The notes under the pieces were generated by a model that had not been told where the DNA came from, made no database searches, and saw only the letters and a list, made by a program, of their open reading frames with translations. The position numbers and the translations under genes were made by a program. Positions 19,275-28,177 of a DNA stretch of 64,000 bases are shown one piece after another. Position 1 is the first letter of the stretch. Each line of letters opens with the position of its first letter. The DNA is from CAYUYV01 sp964561475 (GTDB taxonomy: Bacteria; Pseudomonadota; Alphaproteobacteria; JAJFIK01), in the NCBI GenBank assembly GCA_964561475.1, contig CAZLPU010000006.1:29778-93777 (forward strand), given 5' to 3'.

Positions 19275-19563
19275 AGCCTATCGAATGGCTGCCGGTGCAG
19301 GGCCCTCCGCAAGGCGGAACTGAGACTTTGAAACCCTCCCATCCGCCGTCCCATCGGCACTGGGTTCATCTACACCTCCTTCCCGTCTTGACCGCGCTCC
19401 CCCATTCGGTTCCTCTCTAGCGCCCGGACGTGAATTGCTGTGCGCCGTGCTGCGCGCCCGGTCACCGGCACCAGAAAAACAGGCCTGTCTGGTCCTTTGC
19501 GGATCAGCGCATGGCCAGCAGACCCGCTGCGCATCGGCGCAGGGTAGAAAAAGGATTTCAGCC

Positions 19564-20661
19564 ATGGCCGATCCAAGGTTCTTCGAAGCCATGGGCCCGG
19601 TCCGCCTGGGCGATCTTGCCAGCCTCGCCGGAGCCGAACTGGACGCGGGCGCCGATCCGGAACTGATGATCTCCGGCGCCGCCCCCCTGGATGCCGCGGG
19701 CGCAGCGGATCTTTCCTATCTGGAGGGCAAGAAGCACCGGACCGATTTCACCGCCAGCGCCGCAGGGGCCTGCATTCTCCCCGCCGATCTCGACCGGTCG
19801 GTTCTGGAAATGCCATCCGGCGAAGGCGCCGCCCCGGCTCTGCTGACCGCGCCGGTCCCCAAAGCCGCTTTTGCCCGGGTTGCCGCCCGCCTGTTCCGGG
19901 ACACGGGCAGCTTGTTCCCCCAGCAGCAGTGGGTTGCGCCCGATGCCGTAATCGGCTCCGACGTGCAGATCGCCCCCGGCGCCGTGATCGCCGCCAAGGC
20001 CCAGATCGGCGACCGCACGGTGATCGGCCCCGGTGCCGTGGTCGGCCCCGGCGTGTGCCTGGGCCATGACTGTGTGCTCGGCCCGAATGCCTCGGTGACC
20101 CATGCGCTGCTGGGCAACAAGGTGGTGCTCCATGCGGGAGTGGCCGTCGGCCAGGACGGCTTTGGCTACGTGTTTGATGGGCGCAGCCATGTGAAAGTGC
20201 CCCAGCTTGGCCGGGTCGTGATCCAGGACGATGTGGAGGTGGGGGCCAAAACCACCATCGACCGGGGCGCCCATGGGGACACAATCATCGGGGAGGGCAC
20301 CCGGATCGATAATCTGGTTCAGATCGGACATAACTGCCGAATCGGGCGCGGATGCATTATTGTTGCCCAGGTGGGTTTGTCGGGGACCACCGTGCTGGAG
20401 GATTTTGTCGTTCTTGGCGGTCAGGTAGGCTGCGCGGGGCATCTGACCATCGGAACCGGTGCCCAAGTGGCCTCCCAGAGCGGTGTTCCCCGTGACATTC
20501 CCGCCGGGGCGGTCTATGGCGGTTATCCCGCCAAGCCCATTCAGCAATGGCGCCGGGAAGTGGCAATGATTTCCCGCATGGTCAAGGATAGAGGCACCCG
20601 CGCAAAGGGTGCCGCAGCAAGTGAGCCGAAAGAACCGTCCCATGACCGAGAGCGAAACTGA
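19564..20661 (+). CDS. lpxD: UDP-3-O-acylglucosamine N-acyltransferase
   Basis: Adds the second 3-hydroxyacyl chain to UDP-glucosamine in lipid A synthesis. 365 aa. The N-terminal uridine-binding domain (residues 1-110) is followed by a left-handed beta-helix of hexapeptide repeats (VIGSDVQIAPGAVIAAKAQIGDRTVIGPG). The catalytic His lies in HAGVAVGQDGFGYVFDG. Start ATG 19564 after AAAAGGA. It overlaps fabZ by 20 bp. Confidence 0.95.
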   Translation: MADPRFFEAMGPVRLGDLASLAGAELDAGADPELMISGAAPLDAAGAADLSYLEGKKHRTDFTASAAGACILPADLDRSVLEMPSGEGAAPALLTAPVPKAAFARVAARLFRDTGSLFPQQQWVAPDAVIGSDVQIAPGAVIAAKAQIGDRTVIGPGAVVGPGVCLGHDCVLGPNASVTHALLGNKVVLHAGVAVGQDGFGYVFDGRSHVKVPQLGRVVIQDDVEVGAKTTIDRGAHGDTIIGEGTRIDNLVQIGHNCRIGRGCIIVAQVGLSGTTVLEDFVVLGGQVGCAGHLTIGTGAQVASQSGVPRDIPAGAVYGGYPAKPIQQWRREVAMISRMVKDRGTRAKGAAASEPKEPSHDRERN

Positions 20662-21145
20662 AATGACCGGGGCGTCGGCCTCTGAACCGGCCAGCGGTAT
20701 TTCCCTGGACGTGAACGATCTGATGCGGCTTTTGCCCCATCGCTATCCCATGCTGATGATCGACCGGCTTGTGGATGTGGTCCCCAATGAATCCGCCACC
20801 GGCGTCAAGAACGTCACCATCAACGAGCCCTTTTTCATGGGCCACTTTCCCGGCCACCCGGTGATGCCCGGTGTGCTGATGGTGGAAGCTATGGCCCAGA
20901 CCGCTGCGGCTCTGGTGGCCCATTCCCTGGCGGCGGGGCTTGATGACAAGGTCGTGTATTTCATGACCATCGACAAGGCGCGGTTCCGCCAGCCGGTCCA
21001 CCCGGGCGATCAGTTGCTGATCCCGGTCCGGAAGGTGCACAGCCGGGGCCCTGTTTGGAAATTCCATGGCGAGGCCCGGGTGGGCGAGACCGTTGCGGCC
21101 CAGGCCGAGTACAGCGCCATGATCGTGGATCGGGAACCGGACTGA
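20642..21145 (+). CDS. fabZ: 3-hydroxyacyl-[acyl-carrier-protein] dehydratase FabZ
   Basis: Dehydrates 3-hydroxyacyl-ACP in fatty acid elongation and so competes with LpxA/LpxD for the same substrate. 167 aa hot-dog fold. The signatures LLPHRYPMLMIDRL and FFMGHFPGHPVMPGVLMVEAMAQ carry the catalytic His and Glu. The start at 20642 lies inside the lpxD end, implying translational coupling. An ATG at 20663 is an alternative. Confidence 0.95.
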   Translation: MTESETEMTGASASEPASGISLDVNDLMRLLPHRYPMLMIDRLVDVVPNESATGVKNVTINEPFFMGHFPGHPVMPGVLMVEAMAQTAAALVAHSLAAGLDDKVVYFMTIDKARFRQPVHPGDQLLIPVRKVHSRGPVWKFHGEARVGETVAAQAEYSAMIVDREPD

Positions 21146-21209
21146 TCCGGACGAAAGGCATGCCATCCTGACCTGGGAACAGGGCGGGATGTGCTGGAGA
21201 TTGGAACAG

Positions 21210-22010
21210 ATGGCGAATATTCACCCGACGGCCCTGGTCGAGAGCGGTGCCCAGATCGGCGACGGCGCCGAAATCGGCCCGTTCTGCATTGTAGGGCCCC
21301 AGGTCAGGCTGGGGGAGAATGTCCGCCTCGTCAGTCATGTCACCATTACGGGCAACACCGCGATCGGCACGGGAACGATTGTTCATCCGTTTGCGTCCCT
21401 GGGCTCCCCGCCTCAGCACGCGGGCTACAAGGGTGAGGACACCACACTGACGATCGGTGCCGGGAATGTCATCCGGGAACACGTCACCATGAATGTGGGC
21501 ACGGTGATGGGCCGGGGGCAGACGGTCGTTGGCCACAACAACATGTTCATGACCGGGTCCCATGTGGGCCATGACTGCGTGGTGGGCAACAACGCCACCC
21601 TGGCCAACAACGCCACCCTGGCCGGACATGTGGAAGTGGGGGATTTCGTCTTCATGGGCGGCCTGTGCGCGGTCCACCAATATGCCAGGATCGGACGGTT
21701 CGCGTTCGTGGGCGGCATGGCGGGTCTTGAGGGCGACTTGATCCCGTTCGGCTCCGTCATGGGCAACCGTGCCCATCTGGCAGGACTGAACATTATCGGT
21801 ATGAAACGGCGCAACCTGGAGCGGGCGCAGATCCACACCCTGCGCCGGGCCTTCAAGGAGCTTTTCTCCCGGGACGGACAGATGCAGGACCGGGTGGAAG
21901 TGGCAGCGCAAACCTATAAGGACAGCGCAGAGGTGATGGAGATCGTGGATTTCATCCGCACAAGCTCCAAACGCCCCTTGTGTCTGCCATGGTCAGGCCG
22001 TGCAGCGTGA
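21210..22010 (+). CDS. lpxA: acyl-ACP--UDP-N-acetylglucosamine O-acyltransferase
   Basis: First step of lipid A synthesis. 266 aa, normal length. It starts ANIHPTALVESGAQIGDGAEIGPFC and continues with hexapeptide-repeat beta-helix turns. The catalytic His region reads GHNNMFMTGSHVGHDCVVGN, with the LANNATLAGHVEVGDF segment after it, and a helical C-terminal domain follows. lpxI starts 11 bp before its stop. Confidence 0.96.
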   Translation: MANIHPTALVESGAQIGDGAEIGPFCIVGPQVRLGENVRLVSHVTITGNTAIGTGTIVHPFASLGSPPQHAGYKGEDTTLTIGAGNVIREHVTMNVGTVMGRGQTVVGHNNMFMTGSHVGHDCVVGNNATLANNATLAGHVEVGDFVFMGGLCAVHQYARIGRFAFVGGMAGLEGDLIPFGSVMGNRAHLAGLNIIGMKRRNLERAQIHTLRRAFKELFSRDGQMQDRVEVAAQTYKDSAEVMEIVDFIRTSSKRPLCLPWSGRAA

Positions 22011-23256
22011 AACCGACAACAACCCAACCAAGACCGGGGGGCCTGCTGACACGGCGGCCCCTGCCGGGGAGCATGCCGACCTCAAGGAGGGGCTGACCCG
22101 GTTGGACAAGAGCCAGCCAGGTGAGGGCCAGTCCGGTGAGGTCCGGTCAGGTGAGGGCCAATCGGGTGACCCCCAGACCGGGGGAGATCAATCCCCCGGA
22201 CAAGAGGGGGCCGCGCCGGAAAGCGTGCCGGAAGACCTTTCTGAGAAGGACGCGCACGAGGGCGTCAAGCTGGGCATTATTGCCGGCGGCGGCACCCTGC
22301 CGCTGCGGCTTGCCCAGGCCTGTCATTCCCAGGGCCGTCCTTTCCATGTGATCGGCCTTGAGGGCCTTGCCGCCCCGGCGCTCGAATCCTTCCCCTATGA
22401 CCGCGCCGCCCTCGGCCGTGTCGGCCGGATCCTCTCCATCCTGAAGGACAAGGGCTGCAATGCGGTGACCATGGCCGGGGTGGTGAAGCGGCCGGATTTC
22501 TCGTCCCTGCGCCTCGACCTGACCGGCACACGGCTTTTGCCCCGGATCGTATCCGCGGCCCGGGGAGGGGATGATCAGCTTCTGCGCATGCTGGTGTCCT
22601 ATTTCGAGGAACAGGGATTTGCCGTTGAAGGCGCGGACGATGTTCTGGAAAGCCTTCTGTCCACGGAAGGGGTCTGGGGCAGTGTTCAGCCCAAGGATGG
22701 CGATCTTGAAGACCTGGCCCGGGCGGCCACCATCGTAACCCGTCTGGGTGATCTGGATATCGGCCAGGCGACCGTGGTGTCCCAGGGCGTGGTCCTGGCG
22801 GTGGAGGCGGTGGAAGGCACAGACGGCATGCTGCGCCGCTGCGCGGAACTGCCTGCCCATTTGCGCCGCCGGGATTATGGGCCCCAATCCACCTACGGCC
22901 CCGGCGGTGTGCTCTACAAGGGTCCGAAGCCGGGGCAGGAGCGGCGTATAGATCTGCCGACCATTGGTGTGCGGACGGTGGAACTTGCGGGGGCGGCCGG
23001 CCTCGCGGGCATCGGAACCGCCGCTGGAGGCGTGCTGGTCCTGGATCGTGGCGCCGTCATCGAGGCCGCCGACCGGCTCGGCCTGTTCATCATGGGCATA
23101 CCCGTCTCCCCAGCCAGGACCGGGAACGAAGCGGGCACTCCGGACCTTTCGGGCACCCCATCCGGTGGCGCCCAATCCGGTGGCGTCTTGACCGGCCGTG
23201 GGGATCCGGCAGACCCGGCGTCCGGCGGGAGGGCGCGGGGAGACGCGCCTGAATGA
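22000..23256 (+). CDS. lpxI: UDP-2,3-diacylglucosamine pyrophosphatase LpxI
   Basis: Hydrolyses UDP-2,3-diacylglucosamine to lipid X; the alphaproteobacterial replacement for LpxH. 418 aa versus about 275-285 in the family. The core starts at GVKLGIIAGGGTLPLRLAQA and includes GVVKRPDFSSLR, TVVSQGVVLAVEAVEGTDGML and VDLPTIGVRT-like DLPTIGVRTVELA. The excess is low-complexity sequence: about 85 residues at the N-terminus, with a 15-bp x 4 DNA repeat (22120-22179), and about 45 at the C-terminus, with a 15-bp x 3 repeat (23152-23196). A TTG at 22102 preceded by AAGGAGG is an alternative start. The end overlaps lpxB by 4 bp. Confidence 0.92.
   Translation: MQRETDNNPTKTGGPADTAAPAGEHADLKEGLTRLDKSQPGEGQSGEVRSGEGQSGDPQTGGDQSPGQEGAAPESVPEDLSEKDAHEGVKLGIIAGGGTLPLRLAQACHSQGRPFHVIGLEGLAAPALESFPYDRAALGRVGRILSILKDKGCNAVTMAGVVKRPDFSSLRLDLTGTRLLPRIVSAARGGDDQLLRMLVSYFEEQGFAVEGADDVLESLLSTEGVWGSVQPKDGDLEDLARAATIVTRLGDLDIGQATVVSQGVVLAVEAVEGTDGMLRRCAELPAHLRRRDYGPQSTYGPGGVLYKGPKPGQERRIDLPTIGVRTVELAGAAGLAGIGTAAGGVLVLDRGAVIEAADRLGLFIMGIPVSPARTGNEAGTPDLSGTPSGGAQSGGVLTGRGDPADPASGGRARGDAPE
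22120..22179 (+). repeat. in-frame tandem repeat, 15 bp x 4, in lpxI
   Basis: Units start at 22120, 22135, 22150 and 22165, variants of GGTGAGGGCCAGTCC. They encode a GEGQS-like pentapeptide in the disordered N-terminal extension of LpxI. Confidence 0.8.
23152..23196 (+). repeat. in-frame tandem repeat, 15 bp x 3, in lpxI
   Basis: Units start at 23152, 23167 and 23182, variants of GGCGCCCAATCCGGT. They encode the disordered C-terminal tail of LpxI. Confidence 0.75.
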
Positions 23257-24629
23257 CCATGGCCGGATATTCCGACGCCGAAGACTTCACCATCGACATT
23301 GCCGATCCAATGCCAGAAGCCGGGGCCCGCCCCTGGCCTCACATCATGGTCGTGGCCGGAGAACCTTCAGGGGACGCCCTCGGCGCCCAGCTCATTGCTG
23401 CCCTGCGCACGCTTACGGGGGACCGGATCAAGCTCTCCGGTGTCGGGGGCCAGGGCATGGCCGCCCAGGGGCTGCGCAGCCTGTTCGATATCGCCGACAC
23501 TTCCGTCATGGGGTTCACGGAGGTTGTGCCCGCCATTCCCCGGGTGCTCAAGCGGGTCCGGCAGACGGCGGATTATGCCATGCGCATGCGCCCGGACGTC
23601 CTGGTCCTGATCGACAGTCCCGACTTCACCCACCGGGTGGCTGCCCGGGTCGCGGCCCGGATGCCGGGCCTCAAAGTGGTGAAATATGTGGCGCCCCAGG
23701 TCTGGGCGTCCCGGCCCAAGCGGGCCTACAAGCTTGCCCGGCTGGTGGATTGTGTCCTGACCCTGCTGCCCTTTGAGCCCCCCTGGTTCGAACGGGCGGG
23801 GCTGCGGGCGGTGTTTGTGGGCCATCCGGTGGTGGAGCGGGCAGGGGAGATGCGCGGCGGGGCCGTGTTCCGTACACGTCATGCCATCAGGCCCGAGGCG
23901 CCGGTTCTGCTTCTTCTGCCCGGCAGCCGGAGCCATGAAGTCAAGCTGATCATGGCCCTGTTCGGCGCGACCCTGTCGCGGCTGGCCCGCCAGGTGCCGG
24001 GCCTCCATGTCGTGGTACCCGCCGTGCCCCATCTGGAAGGCACGATCCGGGGGCTTGCGCAGGAATGGGATCTCCATGGGCTGACCGTCCCGGTACAGAT
24101 TGTCGGGCAGAACGAGAAATTCGCCGCTTTTGATGCCGCCAATGCGGCCCTGGCGGTCTCGGGCACCGTGTCCACGGAACTGGCCCTTGCCCAGGTGCCC
24201 ATGGTGATCTGCTACCGAGTGGGCCGGGTCACGGAATTTCTCGCCCGAATGCTGGTGAAGGTGCCTTTCATTACCCTGCTGAACATTATCGAGGGCGCCG
24301 GCGTGATCCCGGAATTCGTGCAGAATGCCGCCTCGCCCCGCATCATGGCGGAAGAGCTGGAAATCCTCCTGACCGAGCCCGCATCGGCGGCCCTCCAGGT
24401 CGAACGTCAAAACCGCGGCCTCATCCGCATGGGTCTCGGGGGCGATTCCCCCAGTCAGCGCGCCGCCCAGGCCGTCCTGCACATGCTGGATGAACCGCCT
24501 TCTCCCCGGAAAGGCAGGCGTGGCCGTGCCTATGCCCCGCCCAGGTCCCCGGTGCGGGGAGAGACCGCGCGCCATCCCCGCAGACCCATTCGGGCACGGA
24601 CAAGAGAACCTTTCATCGCGAAACGCTGA
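23253..24629 (+). CDS. lpxB: lipid-A-disaccharide synthase
   Basis: Glycosyltransferase (GT19) joining UDP-2,3-diacylglucosamine and lipid X. 458 aa. N-terminal VVAGEPSGDALGAQLI and GVGGQGMAAQGL are diagnostic, as are VDSPDF-type LIDSPDFTHRVA, YVAPQVWASRPKRA and LLLPGSRSHEVK. About 60 residues of basic low-complexity tail follow the core. The ATG start overlaps the lpxI stop (ATGA), so the two lipid A steps are coupled. Confidence 0.95.
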   Translation: MTMAGYSDAEDFTIDIADPMPEAGARPWPHIMVVAGEPSGDALGAQLIAALRTLTGDRIKLSGVGGQGMAAQGLRSLFDIADTSVMGFTEVVPAIPRVLKRVRQTADYAMRMRPDVLVLIDSPDFTHRVAARVAARMPGLKVVKYVAPQVWASRPKRAYKLARLVDCVLTLLPFEPPWFERAGLRAVFVGHPVVERAGEMRGGAVFRTRHAIRPEAPVLLLLPGSRSHEVKLIMALFGATLSRLARQVPGLHVVVPAVPHLEGTIRGLAQEWDLHGLTVPVQIVGQNEKFAAFDAANAALAVSGTVSTELALAQVPMVICYRVGRVTEFLARMLVKVPFITLLNIIEGAGVIPEFVQNAASPRIMAEELEILLTEPASAALQVERQNRGLIRMGLGGDSPSQRAAQAVLHMLDEPPSPRKGRRGRAYAPPRSPVRGETARHPRRPIRARTREPFIAKR

Positions 24630-24639
24630 TCTGTGCGGA

Positions 24640-24879
24640 TTATTCGACGCCTGCGCGCAGGAGGGCGGCGGCGGCGGCGATGGCACCGAGGCAGAGGAAG
24701 GGCAGGGTCCAGACCAGGACGCGGATTGGGCGGTTGGTCCGGCGCTGGTTGTCGTTGGCCGGGGCGGCGGGACGCGAGAGAACGGGTATGACGAAGAGCT
24801 TGCGGATGCGGGCGCCCGGGGTATCGTTGGCCTTGCCGGTCCGCCCGGCGGGGCAGGCGGTTCCTTCAGAGCATTTCAT
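24640..24879 (-). CDS. small single-span membrane protein, unknown function
   Basis: 79 aa. The N-terminal half is polar (residues 1-52, with NDNQRRTNRP just before the span), then a hydrophobic segment VLVWTLPFLCLGAIAAAAALL and a very short tail. The start is supported by AAAGGAG 6 bp upstream of ATG 24879, an almost ideal ribosome site. It lies 102 bp downstream of gltA on the same strand and converges on lpxB. I do not recognise a family. Confidence 0.6.
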   Translation of the reverse strand: MKCSEGTACPAGRTGKANDTPGARIRKLFVIPVLSRPAAPANDNQRRTNRPIRVLVWTLPFLCLGAIAAAAALLRAGVE

Positions 24880-24919
24880 GCGCCGCTCCTTTCCGGCTGA
24901 CCCGTCGACGGGAGAGAAA

Positions 24920-24954
24920 CCGGCGGGCCCTTAGAAGGTGAGGGCGCCCGCCGG
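24920..24954 (-). terminator. hairpin after gltA
   Basis: CCGGCGGGC (24920-24928) and GCCCGCCGG (24946-24954) form a perfect 9-bp stem with a 17-nt loop. On the minus strand it lies after the gltA stop and is followed by TTTCTCTCC, fitting an intrinsic terminator. Confidence 0.5.
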
Positions 24955-24980
24955 CCATCGCTGATGTCAGACCATGCTGA

Positions 24981-26297
24981 TCAGGACCGGTGCTCCATGG
25001 GCACATAAGTGCGCCGGGGCGCGCCGGTGTAAAGCTGCCTGGGTCGGCCGATCTTCTGGTTCGGGTCCTCGATCATCTCCGCCCACTGAGCGATCCAGCC
25101 CACGGTTCTTGCCAGGGCGAAAAGCACCGTGAACATGGTGGTGGGGAAGCCCAGGGCCCGCAGGGTGATGCCCGAGTAGAAGTCGATGTTCGGGTAGAGT
25201 TTCTTCTCGACGAAATACTCATCCTGCAGGGCGAACCGCTCCAGTTCCACGGCCACGTCGAGCAGGGGGTCATCCTTGATGCCCAGTTCCGTGAGCACTT
25301 CGTGGGCGGTGGTCTGCATGACCCGGGCGCGGGGGTCGTAATTCTTGTAGACCCGGTGCCCAAAGCCCATCAGGCGGAAGGGATCGTTCTTGTCCTTGGC
25401 CCGGGCGACAAACTCGGGGATGCGTTCAGGCGAACCGATTTCCGCCAGCATGTTGAGGGCCGCTTCATTGGCGCCGCCATGGGCGGGACCCCAGAGGCAG
25501 GCAATGCCCGCGGCAATGCAGGCAAAAGGATTGGCGCCGGACGAGCCCGCCAGCCGCACCGTGGAGGTGGAAGCGTTCTGCTCATGGTCCGCATGAAGAA
25601 TGAAGATCCGGTCCATGGCCCGGGAGAGCACCGGATTGACTTTGTAGTCCTCAGCGGGCACAGCGAAGCACATACGCAGGAAATTGTCCGCATAGCCCAG
25701 TTCATTGCGCGGATAAACGAAAGGCTGGCCGATGGAATACTTGTAGGCCCAGGCCGCGATGGTCGGCATTTTCGCGATCATGCGGTAGCTCGCGACCATG
25801 CGCTGGTAGGGATCATTGATGTCGGTTGAGTCGTGGTAGAATGCGGAGAGGGCACCCACAACGCCGACCATGATCGCCATGGGGTGGGCATCGCGCCGGA
25901 ACCCGGAGAAGAAGTTCCTCAGCTGCTCATGGAGCATCGTGTGGTAGACGATGCCCGTCTCGAATTCCTTCATTTCCGCCGCGGTCGGCAGTTCTCCGTA
26001 GAGCAGCAGATAGCAGCTCTCCAGGAAATTGCCGTGCTCGGCCAGTTCGTCGATCGGATACCCCCGGTACAGGAGCACGCCTGCGTCGCCATCAATATAG
26101 GTGATGCTGGATTCGCAGCTTGCCGTGGAGGTAAAGCCGGGATCGTAGGTGAACGCGCCGGTTTCTGCATAAAGGCGGCGAATGTCGATGACATCCGGAC
26201 CAACGGTTCCGCGCATGACAGGCAGATCGTGCACAGTGTTGTTGTGCGTGACCGACGATGAGCCGATGCGGGTTCCGGGTTTCACGACTGATTGCAT
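24981..26297 (-). CDS. gltA: citrate synthase (type II)
   Basis: Condenses acetyl-CoA and oxaloacetate to citrate, entry step of the TCA cycle. 438 aa, the length of the hexameric bacterial type. Motifs: FTYDPGFTSTASCESSITYIDGD, HADHEQNASTSTVRLAGSS (catalytic His), CLWGPAHGGANEA, MGFGHRVYKNYDPRA and FYSGITLRALGFP. Start ATG 26297 after GAGG. It has its own gap upstream (452 bp) and a hairpin downstream. Confidence 0.97.
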   Translation of the reverse strand: MQSVVKPGTRIGSSSVTHNNTVHDLPVMRGTVGPDVIDIRRLYAETGAFTYDPGFTSTASCESSITYIDGDAGVLLYRGYPIDELAEHGNFLESCYLLLYGELPTAAEMKEFETGIVYHTMLHEQLRNFFSGFRRDAHPMAIMVGVVGALSAFYHDSTDINDPYQRMVASYRMIAKMPTIAAWAYKYSIGQPFVYPRNELGYADNFLRMCFAVPAEDYKVNPVLSRAMDRIFILHADHEQNASTSTVRLAGSSGANPFACIAAGIACLWGPAHGGANEAALNMLAEIGSPERIPEFVARAKDKNDPFRLMGFGHRVYKNYDPRARVMQTTAHEVLTELGIKDDPLLDVAVELERFALQDEYFVEKKLYPNIDFYSGITLRALGFPTTMFTVLFALARTVGWIAQWAEMIEDPNQKIGRPRQLYTGAPRRTYVPMEHRS

Positions 26298-26516
26298 GAC
26301 ATCCTCAATCTCATTGGTGATTGCCGCCGGCAGCGGCTCGGGGCGCGCCCATCGGAAATGATCCGGCCCCCCTGATGGCCAGCCTGACTACCGGACGGAC
26401 CTTAAGGCGCAGGTCCCTAAGGCCGGTTTGCCGCTGGCATTTCACTTTCGGCATGCCCGGTTCTTGGCCATGCCGTACCGGAGGTCCCTGCGACCATCGT
26501 CGCGGGACCCAATCCA

Positions 26517-26532
26517 GGGGACAGCTGTCCCC
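26517..26532. promoter_or_regulatory. 16-bp perfect palindrome upstream of gltA
   Basis: GGGGACAGCTGTCCCC is fully self-complementary. It lies 220 bp upstream of the gltA start and next to a second inverted pair (GGTCCC-TGCGAC / GTCGCGGGACC, one bulge). It could be an operator for a dimeric regulator or part of a termination structure for gltX. Confidence 0.4.
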
Positions 26533-26687
26533 GTCGCACGTTCCAGTACGACCCACACGCAAGCGGCCCTGCGCATGGTCCTCCCCAAATGATTTTGCCC
26601 AGATCCGGTTTGTGGCCGCCCCCAGACTGTTTTGGGCAATATACGCGGTTACGGCTCAAGCCGTCATCACTTCTGTTACAGTTCCTT

Positions 26688-26709
26688 ACACGGGAGTGTT
26701 GACCCGTGT
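26688..26709 (-). terminator. hairpin downstream of gltX
   Basis: ACACGGG (26688-26694) and CCCGTGT (26703-26709), 7-bp stem and 8-nt loop, about 40 bp past the gltX stop. No T-run follows on the minus strand. Confidence 0.3.
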
Positions 26710-26749
26710 CGGAGGGGCGAAGACGCAATCCTGGCGCACAAGGAATCGC

Positions 26750-28177
26750 TCAGCCGGTCTGGTCGCCGATCCGGGCCAGGGTTTCCTCCTTGCCCAGGGC
26801 CACGAGCACGTCGAACAGGCCCGGGGAATTGGGCGTGCCCGTCAAGGCGGCCCGTAATGGCTGGCCGATCTTGCCGAATTTCAGACCCTCCGTCTCCAGG
26901 AAGCCCCGGATTGCCGCCTCGACACTCTCATGGGACCAGGGGTCGAGGGCCTCAAGGGTCACCGCGAGGCGGCCCAGAATGGCCCTGGTGTCGTCGTTCA
27001 GATGTTTCGCGGACGCATCCTCGACGGGAATGGGCCGGGGGCTCACCACCCAACTGCATTGCTGGCCCAGGTCCACCGTGGTCTTGGCCCGCTCCAGCAG
27101 GGACGGCAGCGCCCTTTTGACCCGTTCTTTTTGATCCTCCTGAAGGGGAGCGCCGGCGGCCTTCTCCAGGGCCTCTCCGATCAGTGCCATGGCCCGCTCA
27201 GGGTCTAGGGCCTTGAGGAAATGGGCATTCACATGGTCGAGCTTGTCCAGATCGAGCCGGGCCGGTGATTTCTTGATCCCGGCCAGGTCGAACCATTCGA
27301 TGGCCTGCTCGGTGGTGAACAGTTCCTCGTCCCCGTGGCTCCAGCCCAGCCGGGCCAGATAGGTGCGCATGGCTTCCGGCAGATATCCCAGGTCCCGGTA
27401 TGCCTCGACGCCCAGGGCACCATGGCGCTTGGAGAGTTTGGCGCCGTCGGGGCCATGGATCAGGGGCACGTGGGCATAAACGGGCACGGGCCAGTCCATG
27501 GCATGGAGGATTTGCATCTGGCGGGCGGCATTGATCAGATGGTCATCCCCCCGGACCACATGGGTCACGCCCTGGTCGTGGTCATCGACCACCACGGCAA
27601 GCATGTAGGTGGGGGTGCCGTCGGAGCGCAGCAGAACCAGATCGTCAAGCTGATCGTGGCCGATGGTGACATCGCCCTGGACCGCGTCCTTGATGACCGT
27701 GCTGCCGTCCCGGGGCGCTTTCAGGCGAATCGCCGGCTTGAGATCCTTGGGGGCGTCCTTGGGGTCCCGGTCCCGCCAGCGTCCGTCATAGCGGAAGGCC
27801 CGGCCCTCCTTCTGGGCCTCGTCGCGCATGGTGCTCAGCTCTTCCGGGGTGGCAAAGCACTGATAGGCCTTGCCCCTGGCGAGCAGGTCCTCGGCCACCG
27901 CCCGGTGCCGGTCCGCCCGTTTGGACTGGAACACCGGCTCCTCGTCCCAATCCAGCCCGAGCCATTCCAGGCCTTCGAAGATCGCGCCCACGGCCTCCTT
28001 GGTGGAGCGTTCCCGGTCCGTATCCTCGATGCGAAGGACAAACCGGCCACCATGGCGCCGGGCGTAAAGCCAGGAGAACAGAGCGGTGCGGGCTCCGCCG
28101 ATGTGCAGGTAGCCGGTGGGCGAGGGTGCGAACCGGGTGACGATGGGGGATGGAGTGCTGGCTGGTTCAGATGACAT
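26750..28177 (-). CDS. gltX: glutamyl-tRNA synthetase
   Basis: Charges tRNA-Glu (and often tRNA-Gln in alphaproteobacteria, which rely on GatCAB). 475 aa. The HIGH-type motif is LHIGGART at residues 24-31, the KMSKS-type motif is AKLSKRHG, and the anticodon-binding helical domain follows. ATG 28177 gives the normal N-terminus. Many alphaproteobacteria carry two GltX paralogues; only this one is in the window. Confidence 0.95.
   Translation of the reverse strand: MSSEPASTPSPIVTRFAPSPTGYLHIGGARTALFSWLYARRHGGRFVLRIEDTDRERSTKEAVGAIFEGLEWLGLDWDEEPVFQSKRADRHRAVAEDLLARGKAYQCFATPEELSTMRDEAQKEGRAFRYDGRWRDRDPKDAPKDLKPAIRLKAPRDGSTVIKDAVQGDVTIGHDQLDDLVLLRSDGTPTYMLAVVVDDHDQGVTHVVRGDDHLINAARQMQILHAMDWPVPVYAHVPLIHGPDGAKLSKRHGALGVEAYRDLGYLPEAMRTYLARLGWSHGDEELFTTEQAIEWFDLAGIKKSPARLDLDKLDHVNAHFLKALDPERAMALIGEALEKAAGAPLQEDQKERVKRALPSLLERAKTTVDLGQQCSWVVSPRPIPVEDASAKHLNDDTRAILGRLAVTLEALDPWSHESVEAAIRGFLETEGLKFGKIGQPLRAALTGTPNSPGLFDVLVALGKEETLARIGDQTG

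Larger units (their letters stand above)
19116..19563 (+). other. skp-lpxD gap
   Basis: A 448-bp stretch with no convincing gene. It holds the skp terminator hairpin and the 15-bp tandem array. The frames open here read as repetitive RRFPT-type peptide and are not supported as coding. Confidence 0.5.
26298..26749. other. gltX-gltA gap rich in inverted repeats
   Basis: A 452-bp stretch between two minus-strand genes, with no convincing gene. It contains a 16-bp perfect palindrome (26517-26532), a bulged hairpin beside it (about 26483-26509), and a 7-bp hairpin (26688-26709) shortly after the gltX stop. The gltA promoter should lie here, but I could not identify it with confidence. Confidence 0.5.
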
